Of a stretch of DNA of 64,000 nt, positions 28,039-38,300 are shown piece by piece. Numbering within the stretch: the stretch's first letter is position 1; each line of letters begins with the position of its first letter. Source of the DNA: Methylobacterium tardum (GTDB lineage: Bacteria > Pseudomonadota > Alphaproteobacteria > Rhizobiales > Beijerinckiaceae); assembly GCF_023546765.1 (NCBI RefSeq), contig NZ_CP097484.1, positions 4,062,001-4,126,000 of the forward strand, given 5' to 3'. The notes beneath the pieces were generated by a model. That model saw only the letters and a list, made by a program, of their open reading frames with translations. It ran no database searches and was not told the origin of the DNA. Made by a program: the position numbers and the translations under genes.

Positions 28039-28374
28039 TTGCAGGTACTCGTTCGCGACAACAACGTCGATCAGGCGCTCCGCGTCCTCAAGAAGAAGAT
28101 GCAGCGTGAGGGCATCTTCCGCGAGATGAAGCAGCGCAAGGCTTATGAGAAGCCGTCGGTGCGCAAGGCGCGCGAGAAGGCTGAGGCCGTCCGCCGCGCC
28201 CGCAAGCAGGCCCGCAAGACCGCGATCCGCGAGGGCCTGATCGCCGCGCCGAAGCCGAAGCCGCGCTTCCCCGCCGGCGGCCGCCGTCCCGGCTTCCCGT
28301 CCCCGTCGGCCGCGCAGGGCCAGGGCGGCAACGCCTCGGGTCAGACCCCGGTCAGCCCGGCCTCCGTCGCCTGA
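28039..28374 (+). CDS. rpsU: 30S ribosomal protein S21, extended form
   Basis: S21 helps the 30S subunit engage the Shine-Dalgarno region of mRNA. The first 60 residues are canonical ([19 protein letters not shown], then [16 protein letters not shown]). The start codon is TTG at 28039 with GAGGA about ten bases upstream. The protein runs to 111 residues instead of about 70: a basic Lys/Arg helix is followed by a low-complexity Pro/Gly/Ser tail (residues 72-111). A factor-independent terminator follows at once, so the gene is probably monocistronic. Confidence 0.93.
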   Translation: MQVLVRDNNVDQALRVLKKKMQREGIFREMKQRKAYEKPSVRKAREKAEAVRRARKQARKTAIREGLIAAPKPKPRFPAGGRRPGFPSPSAAQGQGGNASGQTPVSPASVA

Positions 28375-28394
28375 GCGACCGTACAACGGTTTCG

Positions 28395-28433
28395 AGAAAG
28401 CCCGGCCTGCGCGAGCAGCCGGGCTTTTTCTTT
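28395..28433 (+). terminator. Rho-independent terminator of rpsU
   Basis: AGAAAGCCCGGC pairs with GCCGGGCTTTTTCT around a short loop (CTGCGCGAGCA), and the T run follows the stem. It begins 20 bases after the rpsU stop. Confidence 0.88.
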
Positions 28434-28482
28434 GCGCGATGTCAGACGGATTCCGAAGCCGATCAAGCCGCGCAGGTACCCT

Positions 28483-28575
28483 GCCGTCTTTGCGTACGGA
28501 GCGAAGCAATCCAGCGGCGCGACATTCAGGAATGTCGCGCCGCCCTAAGTTGCGTCGCTGTGCTCGCGATGACGG
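28483..28575. repeat. About 90-bp intergenic inverted repeat, family A (copy 4, opposite orientation)
   Basis: It begins CCGTCTTTGCGTACGGAGCG, continues with AAGCAATCCAG and ends GTGCTCGCGATGACGG, the reverse complement order of copies 1-3. The centre holds its own perfect stem GGCGCGACATTC / GAATGTCGCGCC. It lies between the rpsU terminator and the convergent receiver gene. Confidence 0.78.
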
Positions 28576-28595
28576 TTCGGAACGGCGGCTCTAGC

Positions 28596-28988
28596 TCACG
28601 CCGCCTTCGCGGCGATCGTGGCCCGCTCGGCCTGGACCAGCACGTCGAGCGCCCGCCACGGCTTCTGCATGTAGACCGCTTGATCGGGCAGGCGCGCGTC
28701 CCGGCTCGCTCCGGAGGTGACGACCACGCGCACGTCCGGCCAGCGGCGGTCGACCGCCTGAGCGAGGGAGATGCCGTCCATGGCCCCCGGCAGGCGCACG
28801 TCGGCGAAGAGCAGCGCCACCGTGACATCGGAGCGCTCGAGCACCGACAGGGCGGCCTCCGCGCTCTCGCAGGCGATCACGCCCAGATCCGTCTCCTCCA
28901 GAACCGCGGTGGCGAGATCGCGCACCGCCGCATCGTCCTCGACGACGAGCGCCACGGGGCTGGAACTATCGGGCGTTGCGCGATCCAT
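28596..28988 (-). CDS. Single-domain response regulator
   Basis: A 130-residue receiver protein with the acidic pair in LVVEDDAAVRDLA, phosphoacceptor Asp in LLFADVRLPGAMDG, the switch Thr/Ser in VVVTSGAS and the lysine in YMQKPWRALD. The sequence is closest in style to the FixJ/CheY-like receivers common in Methylobacterium. It has no output domain and no adjacent kinase. ATG 28988 is chosen because CAGGAG lies about six bases upstream. Confidence 0.85.
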   Translation of the reverse strand: MDRATPDSSSPVALVVEDDAAVRDLATAVLEETDLGVIACESAEAALSVLERSDVTVALLFADVRLPGAMDGISLAQAVDRRWPDVRVVVTSGASRDARLPDQAVYMQKPWRALDVLVQAERATIAAKAA

Positions 28989-29310
28989 GAAAATCTCCTG
29001 ATGACGGTGCGTTGCCCCTCGACGGGTCACGGTCCCCTAAGCGGACTTCTGATTCCCCGATTCGGCCATGCTGGCCTGTCAGGAGCCGGCTCACAAGAGT
29101 CCGAGCGAATCGGCGGACGTATGCCTGCGTTGCAGTCAAGCCGCGCCAGTTTCATGCGAAACGCTCGAAATTGGCGCAGTGGGGAGCCGGTTAAGAAACT
29201 GTTCACCGAAGCGGACTGACTGTTAACCTGCTGCGACAACGCGGACCCACCCCGGCGGGGCGTTCCCATCGGATCCAACGCGAACCAGAGCTGAAGGATC
29301 AACGTCCGTC
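28989..29310. other. Divergent intergenic region, no gene seen
   Basis: This 322-base gap separates the receiver gene (minus) from the amidotransferase gene (plus), so it must hold promoters for both. It is AT-richer near 29180-29235 (TTAAGAAACTGTTCACC and GACTGTTAACC), but I cannot assign -35/-10 boxes with confidence. No coding frame with family resemblance was found. Confidence 0.5.
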
Positions 29311-30096
29311 ATGTGCCGTTTCCTCGCCTACAGCGGTGAGCCGGTCTTCCTCTCCGACCTCGTCTGCGCGCCGACCCACTCGCTGGTGCACCAGTCGCTG
29401 CACGCCGACGAGGGTAAAACCGAGACTAACGGAGATGGGTTCGGTATCGGTTGGTACGCGGAGCGGCCGGAACCGGGGGTCTATCGGGACATCTCTCCCG
29501 CGTGGTCGGACGAGAACCTTGTGAACCTGTGCGGACAGGTGCGGGCGCGGACGTTCTTCGCGCATGTCCGCGCCTCGACCGGCACCGCCACCGCACGGGC
29601 CAACTGCCACCCGTTCGTCTTCGGCCGGCACCTGTTCATGCACAACGGGCAGATCGGCGGCTACCATCGGATCAAGCGCCGGCTCGAGGCCCTGATCCCG
29701 GACGCGTTCTACGATCATCGGCGCGGCAGCACCGATTCCGAGGCGCTGTTCCTGCTGGCCCTGGCCAATGGCCTCGAGGAGGATCCCATCGGCGCGATGG
29801 CGCGCACGCTGCGGACCGTCCGTGAGTTGATGGCGGCCGCCAATGTCTGCGAACCGCTGCGCTTCACCGCGCTGCTGACCGACGGCGAAACCCTCACCGC
29901 CTATCGCTGGGCCTGCGACGGCCGTCCGCCGAGCCTGTATTTCCGCGATGGACCCGGCGGCATCGTCGTGGTTTCGGAGCCGATCGACGGGTGCCGCGAC
30001 GGCTGGCAGGTCGTGCCCAAGGGCGGCACCCTCCGCGCCCGCCGCGGAGGGCCGACCGTCGCCGAGGTCCCCGAGCGCGCCCGCGCCGCCGCCTGA
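29311..30096 (+). CDS. Class II glutamine amidotransferase (YafJ-like)
   Basis: A 261-residue glutamine amidotransferase of the Ntn-hydrolase type. Cys2 after the initiator Met is the nucleophile (MCRFLAYSGEPVFLSDL). The conserved GDGFGIGWY, RASTGTATARANCHPF and FMHNGQIGGY blocks complete the glutaminase site. It is the size of YafJ and EgtC-like proteins; EgtC hydrolyses a gamma-glutamyl bond in ergothioneine synthesis, but no egt genes are nearby, so the substrate is unknown. Confidence 0.85.
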   Translation: MCRFLAYSGEPVFLSDLVCAPTHSLVHQSLHADEGKTETNGDGFGIGWYAERPEPGVYRDISPAWSDENLVNLCGQVRARTFFAHVRASTGTATARANCHPFVFGRHLFMHNGQIGGYHRIKRRLEALIPDAFYDHRRGSTDSEALFLLALANGLEEDPIGAMARTLRTVRELMAAANVCEPLRFTALLTDGETLTAYRWACDGRPPSLYFRDGPGGIVVVSEPIDGCRDGWQVVPKGGTLRARRGGPTVAEVPERARAAA

Positions 30097-30197
30097 ATAC
30101 AATCCGGCCCAGCCATGCCGGAAAGGGCATTGCCCGTGGGCGCCCCATGACCAAAATCCGCTGACGGCTGAGCATGCGGCCGAGCGGGAACTGACCG

Positions 30198-31630
30198 ATG
30201 TATCCGGATACCGAGCTTCATATCGCGGGACGCTGGCGGGCGGGCGCTGACCGGCAGACCCTGGGGGTCCTGAATCCGGCGACCGGCGAGACGATCGGCC
30301 AATGCGCCGTCGCCACCCAGGGCGATCTCGACGAGGCTCTCGCGGCGGCCGCACGGGCCTTCCCGCATTGGCGCAAGGTGGCGCCGTTCGAGCGCGCCAA
30401 GGTGATGCGCAAGGCCGCCGACCTCCTGCGCGCCCGGGTCGACGAGATCGCCCGCGTCATGACCCTCGAGCAGGGCAAGCCGCTGGCCGAGTCGCGGGTC
30501 GAGACCCTGGCGGCGGCCGACATCATCGACTGGTTCGCCGAGGAGGGTAAGCGCGCCTACGGCCGCGTGATCCCGGGCCGGGCCGACGGCGTGCTGCAGG
30601 CGGTCGTGCGCGAGGCGGTCGGCCCGGTGGCCTGCTTCACGCCCTGGAACTTCCCGATCAACCAGGCCGTCCGGAAGATCTCGGCGGCGCTCTGCACCGG
30701 CTGCACGGTGATCCTGAAAGGCCCCGAGGACACCCCGGCGAGCTGCGCCGCGCTGGTCCGCGCCTTCCTGGATGCCGGCATCCCGGCCGACGCGCTGTCG
30801 CTGGTCTACGGCGACCCGGAGACGATCTCCGCCTACCTGATCCCGCACCCGGTGATCCGGAAGATCTCGTTCACCGGCTCCACCGTGATCGGCAAGAAGC
30901 TCGCGGCGCTCGCGGGCGAACACATGAAGCGCGCCACGATGGAACTCGGCGGCCACGCACCGGCGATCGTATTCGGTGACGCGGACGTAGAGAAGGCCAT
31001 CGCCGTCCTCGCGCCCTCCAAGTTCCGCAATGCCGGCCAGTCTGCGTGTCGCCGACCCGCTTCCTCGTGCACGATTCGGTGTTCGACCGCTTCGTCGAAG
31101 GGTTCACCGACTTCGCCAAAACCTTGAAGGTCGGTGACGGCCTCGATCCCGAAACCAAGATGGGCCCGCTGGTTCACGGGAGGCGTCTTGACGCCATCGC
31201 GGCCCTCACGGCGGACGCCGAGGCGAGCGGCGCGAGCCTGCGCACCGGTGGCAAGCGGATCGGCAACCAGGGCAACTTCTTCGAGCCCACCGTCTTCACC
31301 GAGGTGCCGCTGACCGCCCGGATCATGAATGAGGAGCCCTTCGGCCCCCTGGCGATGATCAATCGGTTCTCCGACGACGACGAGGCGCTCACAGAGGCCA
31401 ACCGCCTGCCCTACGGGCTCGCAGCCTACGCCTACACCCGCTCGGCGGAGCGGGCGGCCCGGGTGTCGAACATGGTCGAGAGCGGCATGATCTCGATCAA
31501 CCATCACGGTCTTGCCCTGCCGGAGACGCCGTTCGGCGGCGTCAAGGATTCGGGCTATGGCAGCGAGGGCGGCGCTGAGGCACTGGACGCGTATCTGGTG
31601 ACGAAGTTCGTCACGCAGGCCAATTTCTGA
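30198..31630 (+). pseudogene. gabD: Succinate-semialdehyde dehydrogenase-type aldehyde dehydrogenase (one-base frameshift)
   Basis: An NAD(P)-dependent aldehyde dehydrogenase of the GabD type, which oxidises succinate semialdehyde to succinate. The N-terminal two thirds are normal ([50 protein letters not shown] with the catalytic Glu). At 31040/31041 a G is missing: restoring it turns CAGTCTGCGTG into codons for [10 protein letters not shown], which contains the catalytic cysteine. The rest (NEEPFGPLAMINRF, PFGGVKDSGYG) is intact in the new frame. The corrected length is 477 residues. Read as given, the protein ends just after the active site. Confidence 0.85.
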
Positions 31631-31672
31631 TCGCGCGGCTGGCGGGTCTCACGGGGCCGCCGGCCGAAAGTA

Positions 31673-31879
31673 TCAGTAATGAGGCGGCGGCGGCTCGGGG
31701 CCGCGCTGGCCGGTTCGTGCCGCCGCCTCCTCCACCTGCTCTCGCAGGGCCTCGATCTTCCGCGTGAGCCGGTCGATGACCTGCCACTGCTCGGTCACCG
31801 TCCGGTTCAGATCGTCGATCGTCGCTTCCTGCTCGGTGAGACGCATTTCCAGGCGGTCGATCCGGCTCGGGGCGTTCAT
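31673..31879 (-). CDS. SlyX-like protein
   Basis: A 68-residue coiled-coil protein of the SlyX family: RIDRLEMRLTEQEATIDDLNRTVTEQ has the heptad pattern, and the end PEPPPPHY is the conserved SlyX terminus. Its function is not established. ATG 31879 is preferred over an ATG four codons upstream because GGAG lies about six bases before it. Confidence 0.82.
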   Translation of the reverse strand: MNAPSRIDRLEMRLTEQEATIDDLNRTVTEQWQVIDRLTRKIEALREQVEEAAARTGQRGPEPPPPHY

Positions 31880-32252
31880 GTCGATCTCCAAGCGGGACAG
31901 GTGATGAGCCGATCACGGCCGCCACCCGACCGTGCGAGTCTGTCCGCCCGCCCCTCCTAACCGAAGCGGCACCCGGGCAGCGACACCGATCCTCGCGGAA
32001 ACCAACGGCAATACACCACCGGCGGGCGAGCGAGCCAGGAAGCTCGGTGCGCGGCGAGCCCGCGCACAAGCCACCTCAGGTTGTTGTCAGAAAGAGCGCG
32101 CGCCGTGAAATCAGTTTCTGATCCGCGCATGCTTCGTCCGCGCGTAAACAGGACATCCGCTTTAGCCTCGCTGCTTGTGTAAATTGTGACTTTTTAAACG
32201 TTCCTATTTTACAGGTCGTCAATCGAATTGACAGAGTGGGCCGGGGCGACGG
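31880..32252. other. Intergenic region upstream of the chemoreceptor gene
   Basis: A 373-base gap between divergent slyX and chemoreceptor genes with no gene seen. Bases 32155-32230 form an AT-rich island (TGTGTAAATTGTGACTTTTTAAAC) unusual for this genome, which likely contains the chemoreceptor promoter. Exact boxes are not assigned. Confidence 0.45.
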
Positions 32253-33728
32253 ATGGCGATGTTTGGTGTGCGCGCTGACGCGCTGGTCTCGGCCATCGAT
32301 CGGACCATGAGCCGGGTCGAGTTCGATCTGGACGGCACGATCACGGACGCCAATCCCGCCTTCCTCAACCTTGTCGGCTACTCACTGGAGGAGGTGCGCG
32401 GGCGTCACCACAGTCTCTTCGTCTCGGAGGCCGAGCGCGCCAAGCCGGACTATGCGACGTTCTGGGCGCGACTGGGCGCCGGGCACCACGAGGCGCGGGA
32501 ATTCGCCCGGGTGACCAAGTCCGGGCAGATCATCTGGATCAGGGGCTCGTACAACCCGATCCTCGACCGCCGGGGCAAAGTCGTCAAAGTCGTGAAGTTC
32601 GCCACCGACGTCACCGAGGAGCGCGCGCGCAACGCGCTGTTCGCCGGACAGATCGCGGCGCTCGACCGGTCGCAGGCCGTGATCTGCTTCACGCTGGACG
32701 GCACCATCACGGATGCGAATGCGAATTTCCTGTCGGCGATGGGCTACACCCTTGAGGAGGTCCGCGGGCGCCATCACAGGATGTTCATGCCGTCGGCCGA
32801 CGCGGCCAGCACGGCGTACACGACATTCTGGGCGAACCTCGCCGCCGGCCGCCATCAATCCGGCGAGTTCCGCCGGGTGGGCAAGGACGGCCGCACCGTC
32901 TGGATCTTCGGCGCCTACAATCCAATCCTGGATGCGGCGGGCGCGCCCTGCGCCGTCGTCAAGTTCGCCACCGATGTCACCCAGCAGGTCGAGGACCGGG
33001 AGCGCCGGGCCGCGGGTCAGCGCACCATCGATGCGGACATCGCGGCGATCCGCGACTCGATGAGCCGTGTGGTCCAGCAGGCCGACGAGACCTCGGCGGC
33101 CTCGAACCAGACCGCGCACAACGTCCAGGCCGTCGCCGCGGGCTCGGAGGAGTTCGCCTCCTCGATCGAGGAGCTGAGCCGCCATGCCTTGCTGGCGAAA
33201 TCCTCGGTCGACAAGGTGGTCACGCGCGCCGAGGAAGCGGGTGCGATCGTCGTCGGCCTGACTGGCGCCGCCGACCGGATCGGCGCTGCCGTCAGCCTGA
33301 TCCGCTCGATTGCCGACCAGACGAACCTGCTCGCGCTCAACGCGACGATCGAGGCCGCCCGGGCGGGCGCGGCGGGCAAGGGCTTCGCGGTCGTGGCGGC
33401 AGAGGTGAAGGCGCTGGCCGAGCAGACGGCCCGGGCGACCGGGGAGATCGGCACCCAGATCACGGCCGTGCAGACGGAAACCGCCCGCGCGGTGGCCGCG
33501 ATCGACGGGATCGGCACCACCATCGAGCAGCTCAGCGAGATCACGCTCAGCGTATCCTCCGCCGTCACCGAGCAGGCGGCGGTGACCCGCGATCTGACCG
33601 AGAACATGCAATCGGCCGCGCAGAGCGTCGAGACCGCGCGCGCCGCGATGGCGGACATCGCCGCATCCGCAGCCTCTGTGGACGCCTCGGTGCGCAAGGT
33701 CTCGGAGGCCGCGCGCGCCCTCGCCTGA
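32253..33728 (+). CDS. Soluble PAS-PAS methyl-accepting chemotaxis protein
   Basis: A 491-residue cytoplasmic chemoreceptor. Two similar PAS domains (about residues 15-125 and 135-250) each contain [28 protein letters not shown] and YNPILD-like segments, which points to internal duplication. The C-terminal half is the receptor signalling domain with its hairpin tip around [25 protein letters not shown], which contacts CheA and CheW. No membrane segment is present. The layout matches BdlA of Pseudomonas and many Aer-like receptors; heme, flavin or another ligand may bind the PAS domains. Confidence 0.88.
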   Translation: MAMFGVRADALVSAIDRTMSRVEFDLDGTITDANPAFLNLVGYSLEEVRGRHHSLFVSEAERAKPDYATFWARLGAGHHEAREFARVTKSGQIIWIRGSYNPILDRRGKVVKVVKFATDVTEERARNALFAGQIAALDRSQAVICFTLDGTITDANANFLSAMGYTLEEVRGRHHRMFMPSADAASTAYTTFWANLAAGRHQSGEFRRVGKDGRTVWIFGAYNPILDAAGAPCAVVKFATDVTQQVEDRERRAAGQRTIDADIAAIRDSMSRVVQQADETSAASNQTAHNVQAVAAGSEEFASSIEELSRHALLAKSSVDKVVTRAEEAGAIVVGLTGAADRIGAAVSLIRSIADQTNLLALNATIEAARAGAAGKGFAVVAAEVKALAEQTARATGEIGTQITAVQTETARAVAAIDGIGTTIEQLSEITLSVSSAVTEQAAVTRDLTENMQSAAQSVETARAAMADIAASAASVDASVRKVSEAARALA

Positions 33729-33753
33729 GCGCCCAGGTGCCCCGAGCCCGACC

Positions 33754-34904
33754 TCAGGCGGCCCGTGCGGCCGCCATCTCGGCCACGGCGACCCGGTCGC
33801 GGCCGCCGTGCTTGGCGGTGTAGAGCGCGGCGTCGGCCCGCAGCATCAGCGTCTCGAACCCGACGCCGTCGCGGGCCTGCGCAATCCCGATGCTGACGCT
33901 CACGCGCAGGTCGGGCAGTTCGGGCACAACCAGCTGCGCGAAGGTGTGGCGCAGCCCCTCGGCCCGGGCCAGTGCCTCGGCGGGGGAGACCTCCGGCAGG
34001 AAGCAGGCGAATTCCTCGCCGCCCAGGCGCCCCAGGAGCGCCCCCCGCGGCAGCAGGGAGGCGGTCATGGCGCAGAACCCCACCAGCACCGCGTCGCCGA
34101 CCGCATGCCCGTGGACATCGTTGACGGCCTTGAACCGGTCGAGGTCGAACAGCAGGAGCGCCCCGCCTTGCTTGGTCATCGCCACCTGGGCGGCCTCCGC
34201 GAAGGCCCGGCGGTTGCGCACGCCCGTGAGCGCGTCCGTGGACGCGGCGATGCGCTGCTTCCGCTCGGCCCGCTCCTTCACCAACGCCATGAAGGTGAAG
34301 GCGGAGGCGATCGAGAATAGCAGGGTCATGAAGCACAGGATGGCCACCCACGGCGATGCGAGCGGGTTCAGACCGGGCCGCGGCGGCGCCAGAAGGGTCG
34401 AGGGAATCCGCACGCAATAGAAGAGCCCGTGCAGCCCGAGAACGGCGGCAGCCGTGATCCGGGAGGCCGGCGCTCGTCACGGCCGCGCCAGATCTCGACG
34501 GTCGCCGCGCCGCAGTAGAGCGTCGCCACCGCTGAGGCGTACAGGATCCGCAGCACGATCGAGTCGTGGAAGGCGGGGACGAAGCAAAGTGCGCACCAGA
34601 CGAGCGCACCGGCCATGGCCCAGCCAACACGTGGATTCAGGCCTTCGAACGAGCGGACGCCGCTCCAGATCAGGCCGTAGGCGGCAAGGACGATCGCGTT
34701 CGCCACGCCGATCGAGACGAGATCGGGGATCTGCCCGCGCAAAGCCAAGCCGGCTGAGCCGACCGCGCCGACGAGGTGCGCGGCGCCCCAGAACGCGAGC
34801 GAACGCGATTCGGGTGCCTGTCGCCACGTGGCCAGGAACAACGCGCCGACCAGCAGCGTCGTCGCCGCACTGACGATCAGCAGGGTGGCGGGATCAAGCT
34901 GCAC
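33754..34904 (-). pseudogene. Membrane diguanylate cyclase (one-base frameshift)
   Basis: A GGDEF-family diguanylate cyclase making cyclic di-GMP. The N-terminal part from GTG 34904 has several membrane helices (LLIVSAATTLLVGALFLATW and onward); one base is missing near 34465-34470, and adding it gives ASRITAAAVLGLHGLFYCVRIPSTL and continues into the cyclase. The catalytic loop is GRLGGEEFACFLPE, the active GGEEF form, with LTGVRNRRAF before it. The RxxD inhibitory site expected five residues upstream is RGAL, so product feedback is probably weak. The corrected length is 383 residues. Confidence 0.8.
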
Positions 34905-35328
34905 GACCGTCCATCGATCTCCAACCAGATGCACTGCCGAGTGCCGCCCCCGAGCACGCGCCGCTGAGCCCGTTCGAAGACGAATCGCTTGACACAAATA
35001 TCAGTACAGTACGTTTATCTATGTGACAATATACCTACCATCATAGCGAATAATGATTGAGCGGCAAAACACAGAATGGTCAGCCGATAACATAGCGCTG
35101 TCAGGCGAAGTCAGGCCGGGTGGATGCGGGAGATCCGTGCCGACGACTGTTCAGGGTCCGGCCGCTCATACCATTCTCGATCGATGATTTCAGCATCGCC
35201 GTCCTTGCGAGCGGAGCGAAGCAATCCAGCCGGCGTGACGACTTCCGACGTCGCGCCGGCCTGGGTCACCGCTCTGCGCGCGTGATGACGAGGGACGCGT
35301 CGACCGAACCGCTCAACGCGCCCTCGTA
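34905..35328. other. Intergenic region with an AT-rich island
   Basis: This 424-base gap between the cyclase start and the end of the Pls-like gene has no convincing gene. Bases 34989-35080 are strikingly AT-rich for this genome and probably contain the cyclase promoter (minus strand). A family A repeat occupies 35199-35290. Confidence 0.5.
35199..35290. repeat. About 90-bp intergenic inverted repeat, family A (copy 5, opposite orientation)
   Basis: It begins CCGTCCTTGCGAGCGGAGCG, continues AAGCAATCCAG and ends in TGCGCGCGTGATGACG, matching copy 4 in orientation. The centre has CGGCGTGACGACTT / GTCGCGCCGG-like pairing. Confidence 0.75.
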
Positions 35329-38300
35329 TCAGGTGGCATGGATCACCGGGACCGCCGGTGCGCCTTCCCACTCGGTGTTGGCCGGGATCGACTCGCCCTT
35401 CATCACGATGGTGAGGGGGCGCAGCCGCGCGAAGTCACCGACCTTCGTGTCGTAGAGCACCGTCGAGAAGGCGCCCACGGAGACGCCGCGCCCGACGACG
35501 ACGCGGCCGATCTTCATGATCCGGTCCTCGTAAAGGTGGGTCTGGAGCGCGGACACACGGTTGATCGTGGCGTAGTCGCCGATCGTCACGCAGTCGAATT
35601 CCGTGATGTCGGTGGTGAGCATGCACACGCCCTGGCCGACTTTCACGCCGAACAGGCGCAGCACCCAGGGCAGGAACGGCGTGCCCTGGAGGTGCTCCAG
35701 CAGCACCTTGCCGGCCAGCCCCCAGTAAGCCACCGCGATGGCCTCGGTGCGCATCGCCCACCAGGACCACATCGGCTGCATGCCGGGCTTGTAGACGCCC
35801 ATCAGCAGCCACTTCATGGCGATGACGGCCGACGACTGGATCAGCGCGATGGCGACGCTCGCCGCCACGAAGCTGACGGCCAGCCCCGTCCAATCCTGCT
35901 CCAGGATGGCGGGATAGAAGTACCAGTCGATCACGGTGATCGCGAGCGTGATGTAGAGCATCGGCGAGAACGAGGTCGCGAACGCCTCGAAGATGCCGCG
36001 TCGCACCTTCGGCCAGATCCCGGGCTCGTAGGTCTGCGCGGTCGAGCCGAGATCGACCTTCTGCCGGGCCGGCAGCCGGATCGGCGGCGAGCCGAACCAC
36101 GTCTCCCCGGGGTTCATGGCCTCGTTCGCCGGCGGCTTCGACTTGATGCCGATCAGCACGTCGTCCGGGATCACGGCGCCCGGCGGCACGACGGCGTCGT
36201 TGCCGACGAACACCCGCGCTCCGGTGCGGGTCGGCTCCAGGTGCATCCAGCCGCGTCGGATCTCCTCCTCGCCGTACACCACCTCGTCGGCGATGAAGTT
36301 CTTCGCGCCGACCTCGGCGAGGTCGTAGCGTCCGGAGAGGTTGGTCGAGATCTCCGCGCCGTGGCCCATATTGGCGCCCATCAGCCGGTACCAGGCCCGC
36401 ATGTAGACCGTGGCGAACAGCGACGAGAGCGTCTCCAGCGTCACCTCGACGGCGAGGGCCAGCGACCATTTCCGCAGGTAGAACAGCGAGTGGACCGAGT
36501 AGGTACCGGAGCGCGTCCGCGGCAGCACGATCCAGCGGATGCCGGCGATCAGCAGCACGGTGCCGGCGGTCATCAGCATGGCGGTGGGCCAGGTGAGGAT
36601 CGGCAGGTACCAATGGTAGTCGACGTCGGTGATGTCGGACAGCGAGTCCGAGATCTGGTCGAAGATGAAGAAGGCCGGGAAGATCGGCAGCAGGCCGACG
36701 GCCGGGATCGCGCCGAGCAGTACCACATAGGCCGCCATGAAGCCGGCCCGACGCCGCCATGAGGCCTCGGCCGGTGCGGGCAGCTCTGCCGGCTCGGCCA
36801 TGCCGATCTTGCGGCCGGGCGAACCGTCCCAGCGCTCGGCGGCGCCGACCCGCGTTCCGGCCGGGATCGTAGTGAGGTCGCCGATCTCGGCCTGCGGGCC
36901 GACCACCGTGTCGTGGCTGAGCACGCAGGAGGTCCCGACCGCCGTGTCGGCGCCGATCTCGACCCGGCCGATCACCAGCTCGTTTCCGACGATCTCGGCA
37001 TTGGCGATGACCAGCCGGCCGCCGAGCGAGGCTCCGTCGCCGATCGTCAAGAGGTCGGGCGCGCCGACCTCGATATCGGAGATCAGGGTGTCGCGGCCGA
37101 TCTTGGCGCCCATCAGCCGGAGATAGATCGCGATGGCCGGAGAACCCTGCAGCCACTTCACGTGGACGAGCGGCGCAAGCCGCTGCGCGAGCCACCAGCG
37201 GTAATAATAGGCGCCCCAGAGCGGATACCGGCCGGGCTTGGTCTTCCCGAGGATCAGCCACTTGCCGGCGACCGCCGCCACGGCCGTGACGCCGTTGATC
37301 GCCACGTAGACGATGAGCAGCACCCCGAGTTCGGCGAAGAAGCTGAGGCCGCCGCCGGTGAGCAGCAGGTAGGTGACGAACATGCCGAGCCACTGCGCGG
37401 TCGCGAGTGCGATCACGAAGGGCAGCGCCACCAGTTGCGCGAGGCCGCACAGGGCCCGGCGCAGCAGCGGGGGCGGGTCGAAGCTGAGGTCGCGGATTGC
37501 CGCCGAGGCGCCCATCCCGCCGGTGCGCGCGATCAGCGCGTCGGCCATCGCCCGCACCGTGCGCAGGGCGTAGACGTCCGGCAGGGTGATGCCGGCGAGG
37601 GCCGGGGTCTCGCGCACAGCCGAGACGAAGCGGGCTGCGAGCAGCGAGTGGCCGCCGAGGTCGGCGAAGAAGTCGCCTTCCAGCGGGATCGGTTGGTTGC
37701 CGAAGATCTGCTTGGCGGCTGCGACGAGGGCCGCCTCCGTCTCGTTCGCCGGGGGCTCCTGCTCGCCGTCGGCCGAGACCACGGTGAGCGGGGCGATCTT
37801 CAGTGCCTTGCGGTCGACCTTGCCGGAGGTCAGGCGCGGCAGCGTCTCGGTCACCTCGAAATGGCCGGGCACCATGTAGGGCGGCATCTGCCCGGCCAGC
37901 GTCCGCCGGAGCGCCGCGGTATCGATGGCGCGACCACGCTCCGGGATCAGGAACGCCACGAGGCGATCGACCCCGTCATCCTGCCGCAGCACCACGGCGG
38001 CCTGATTGATCTCGGGTACGCTGCGGATCCGCGCCTCGATCTCGCCGAGCTCCACGCGGAAGCCGCGGATCTTGACCTGATCGTCGATGCGGCCGTGGAA
38101 CACGATCCGGCCGGCGGCATCGAGCGAGACCGCGTCGCCCGAGCGGTACAGGACCGGGTCGGTCCCGTCCGACGCGAAGGGATTGGCGATGAATTTTTCC
38201 GCCGTCAGCTCCGGCCGGGCGAGGTAGCCCCGCGCCACGCCGGGGCCGCCGATCAGCAGCTCGCCCTGCTGGTCGCGGCCGAGCAGGCTCAGATCCTCGC

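Noticed and set aside
34989..35017. TTGACA with 17-base spacing as a sigma-70 promoter on the plus strand
   Set aside because: The -10 position reads CGTTTA, and no plus-strand gene follows; both adjacent genes are on the minus strand.
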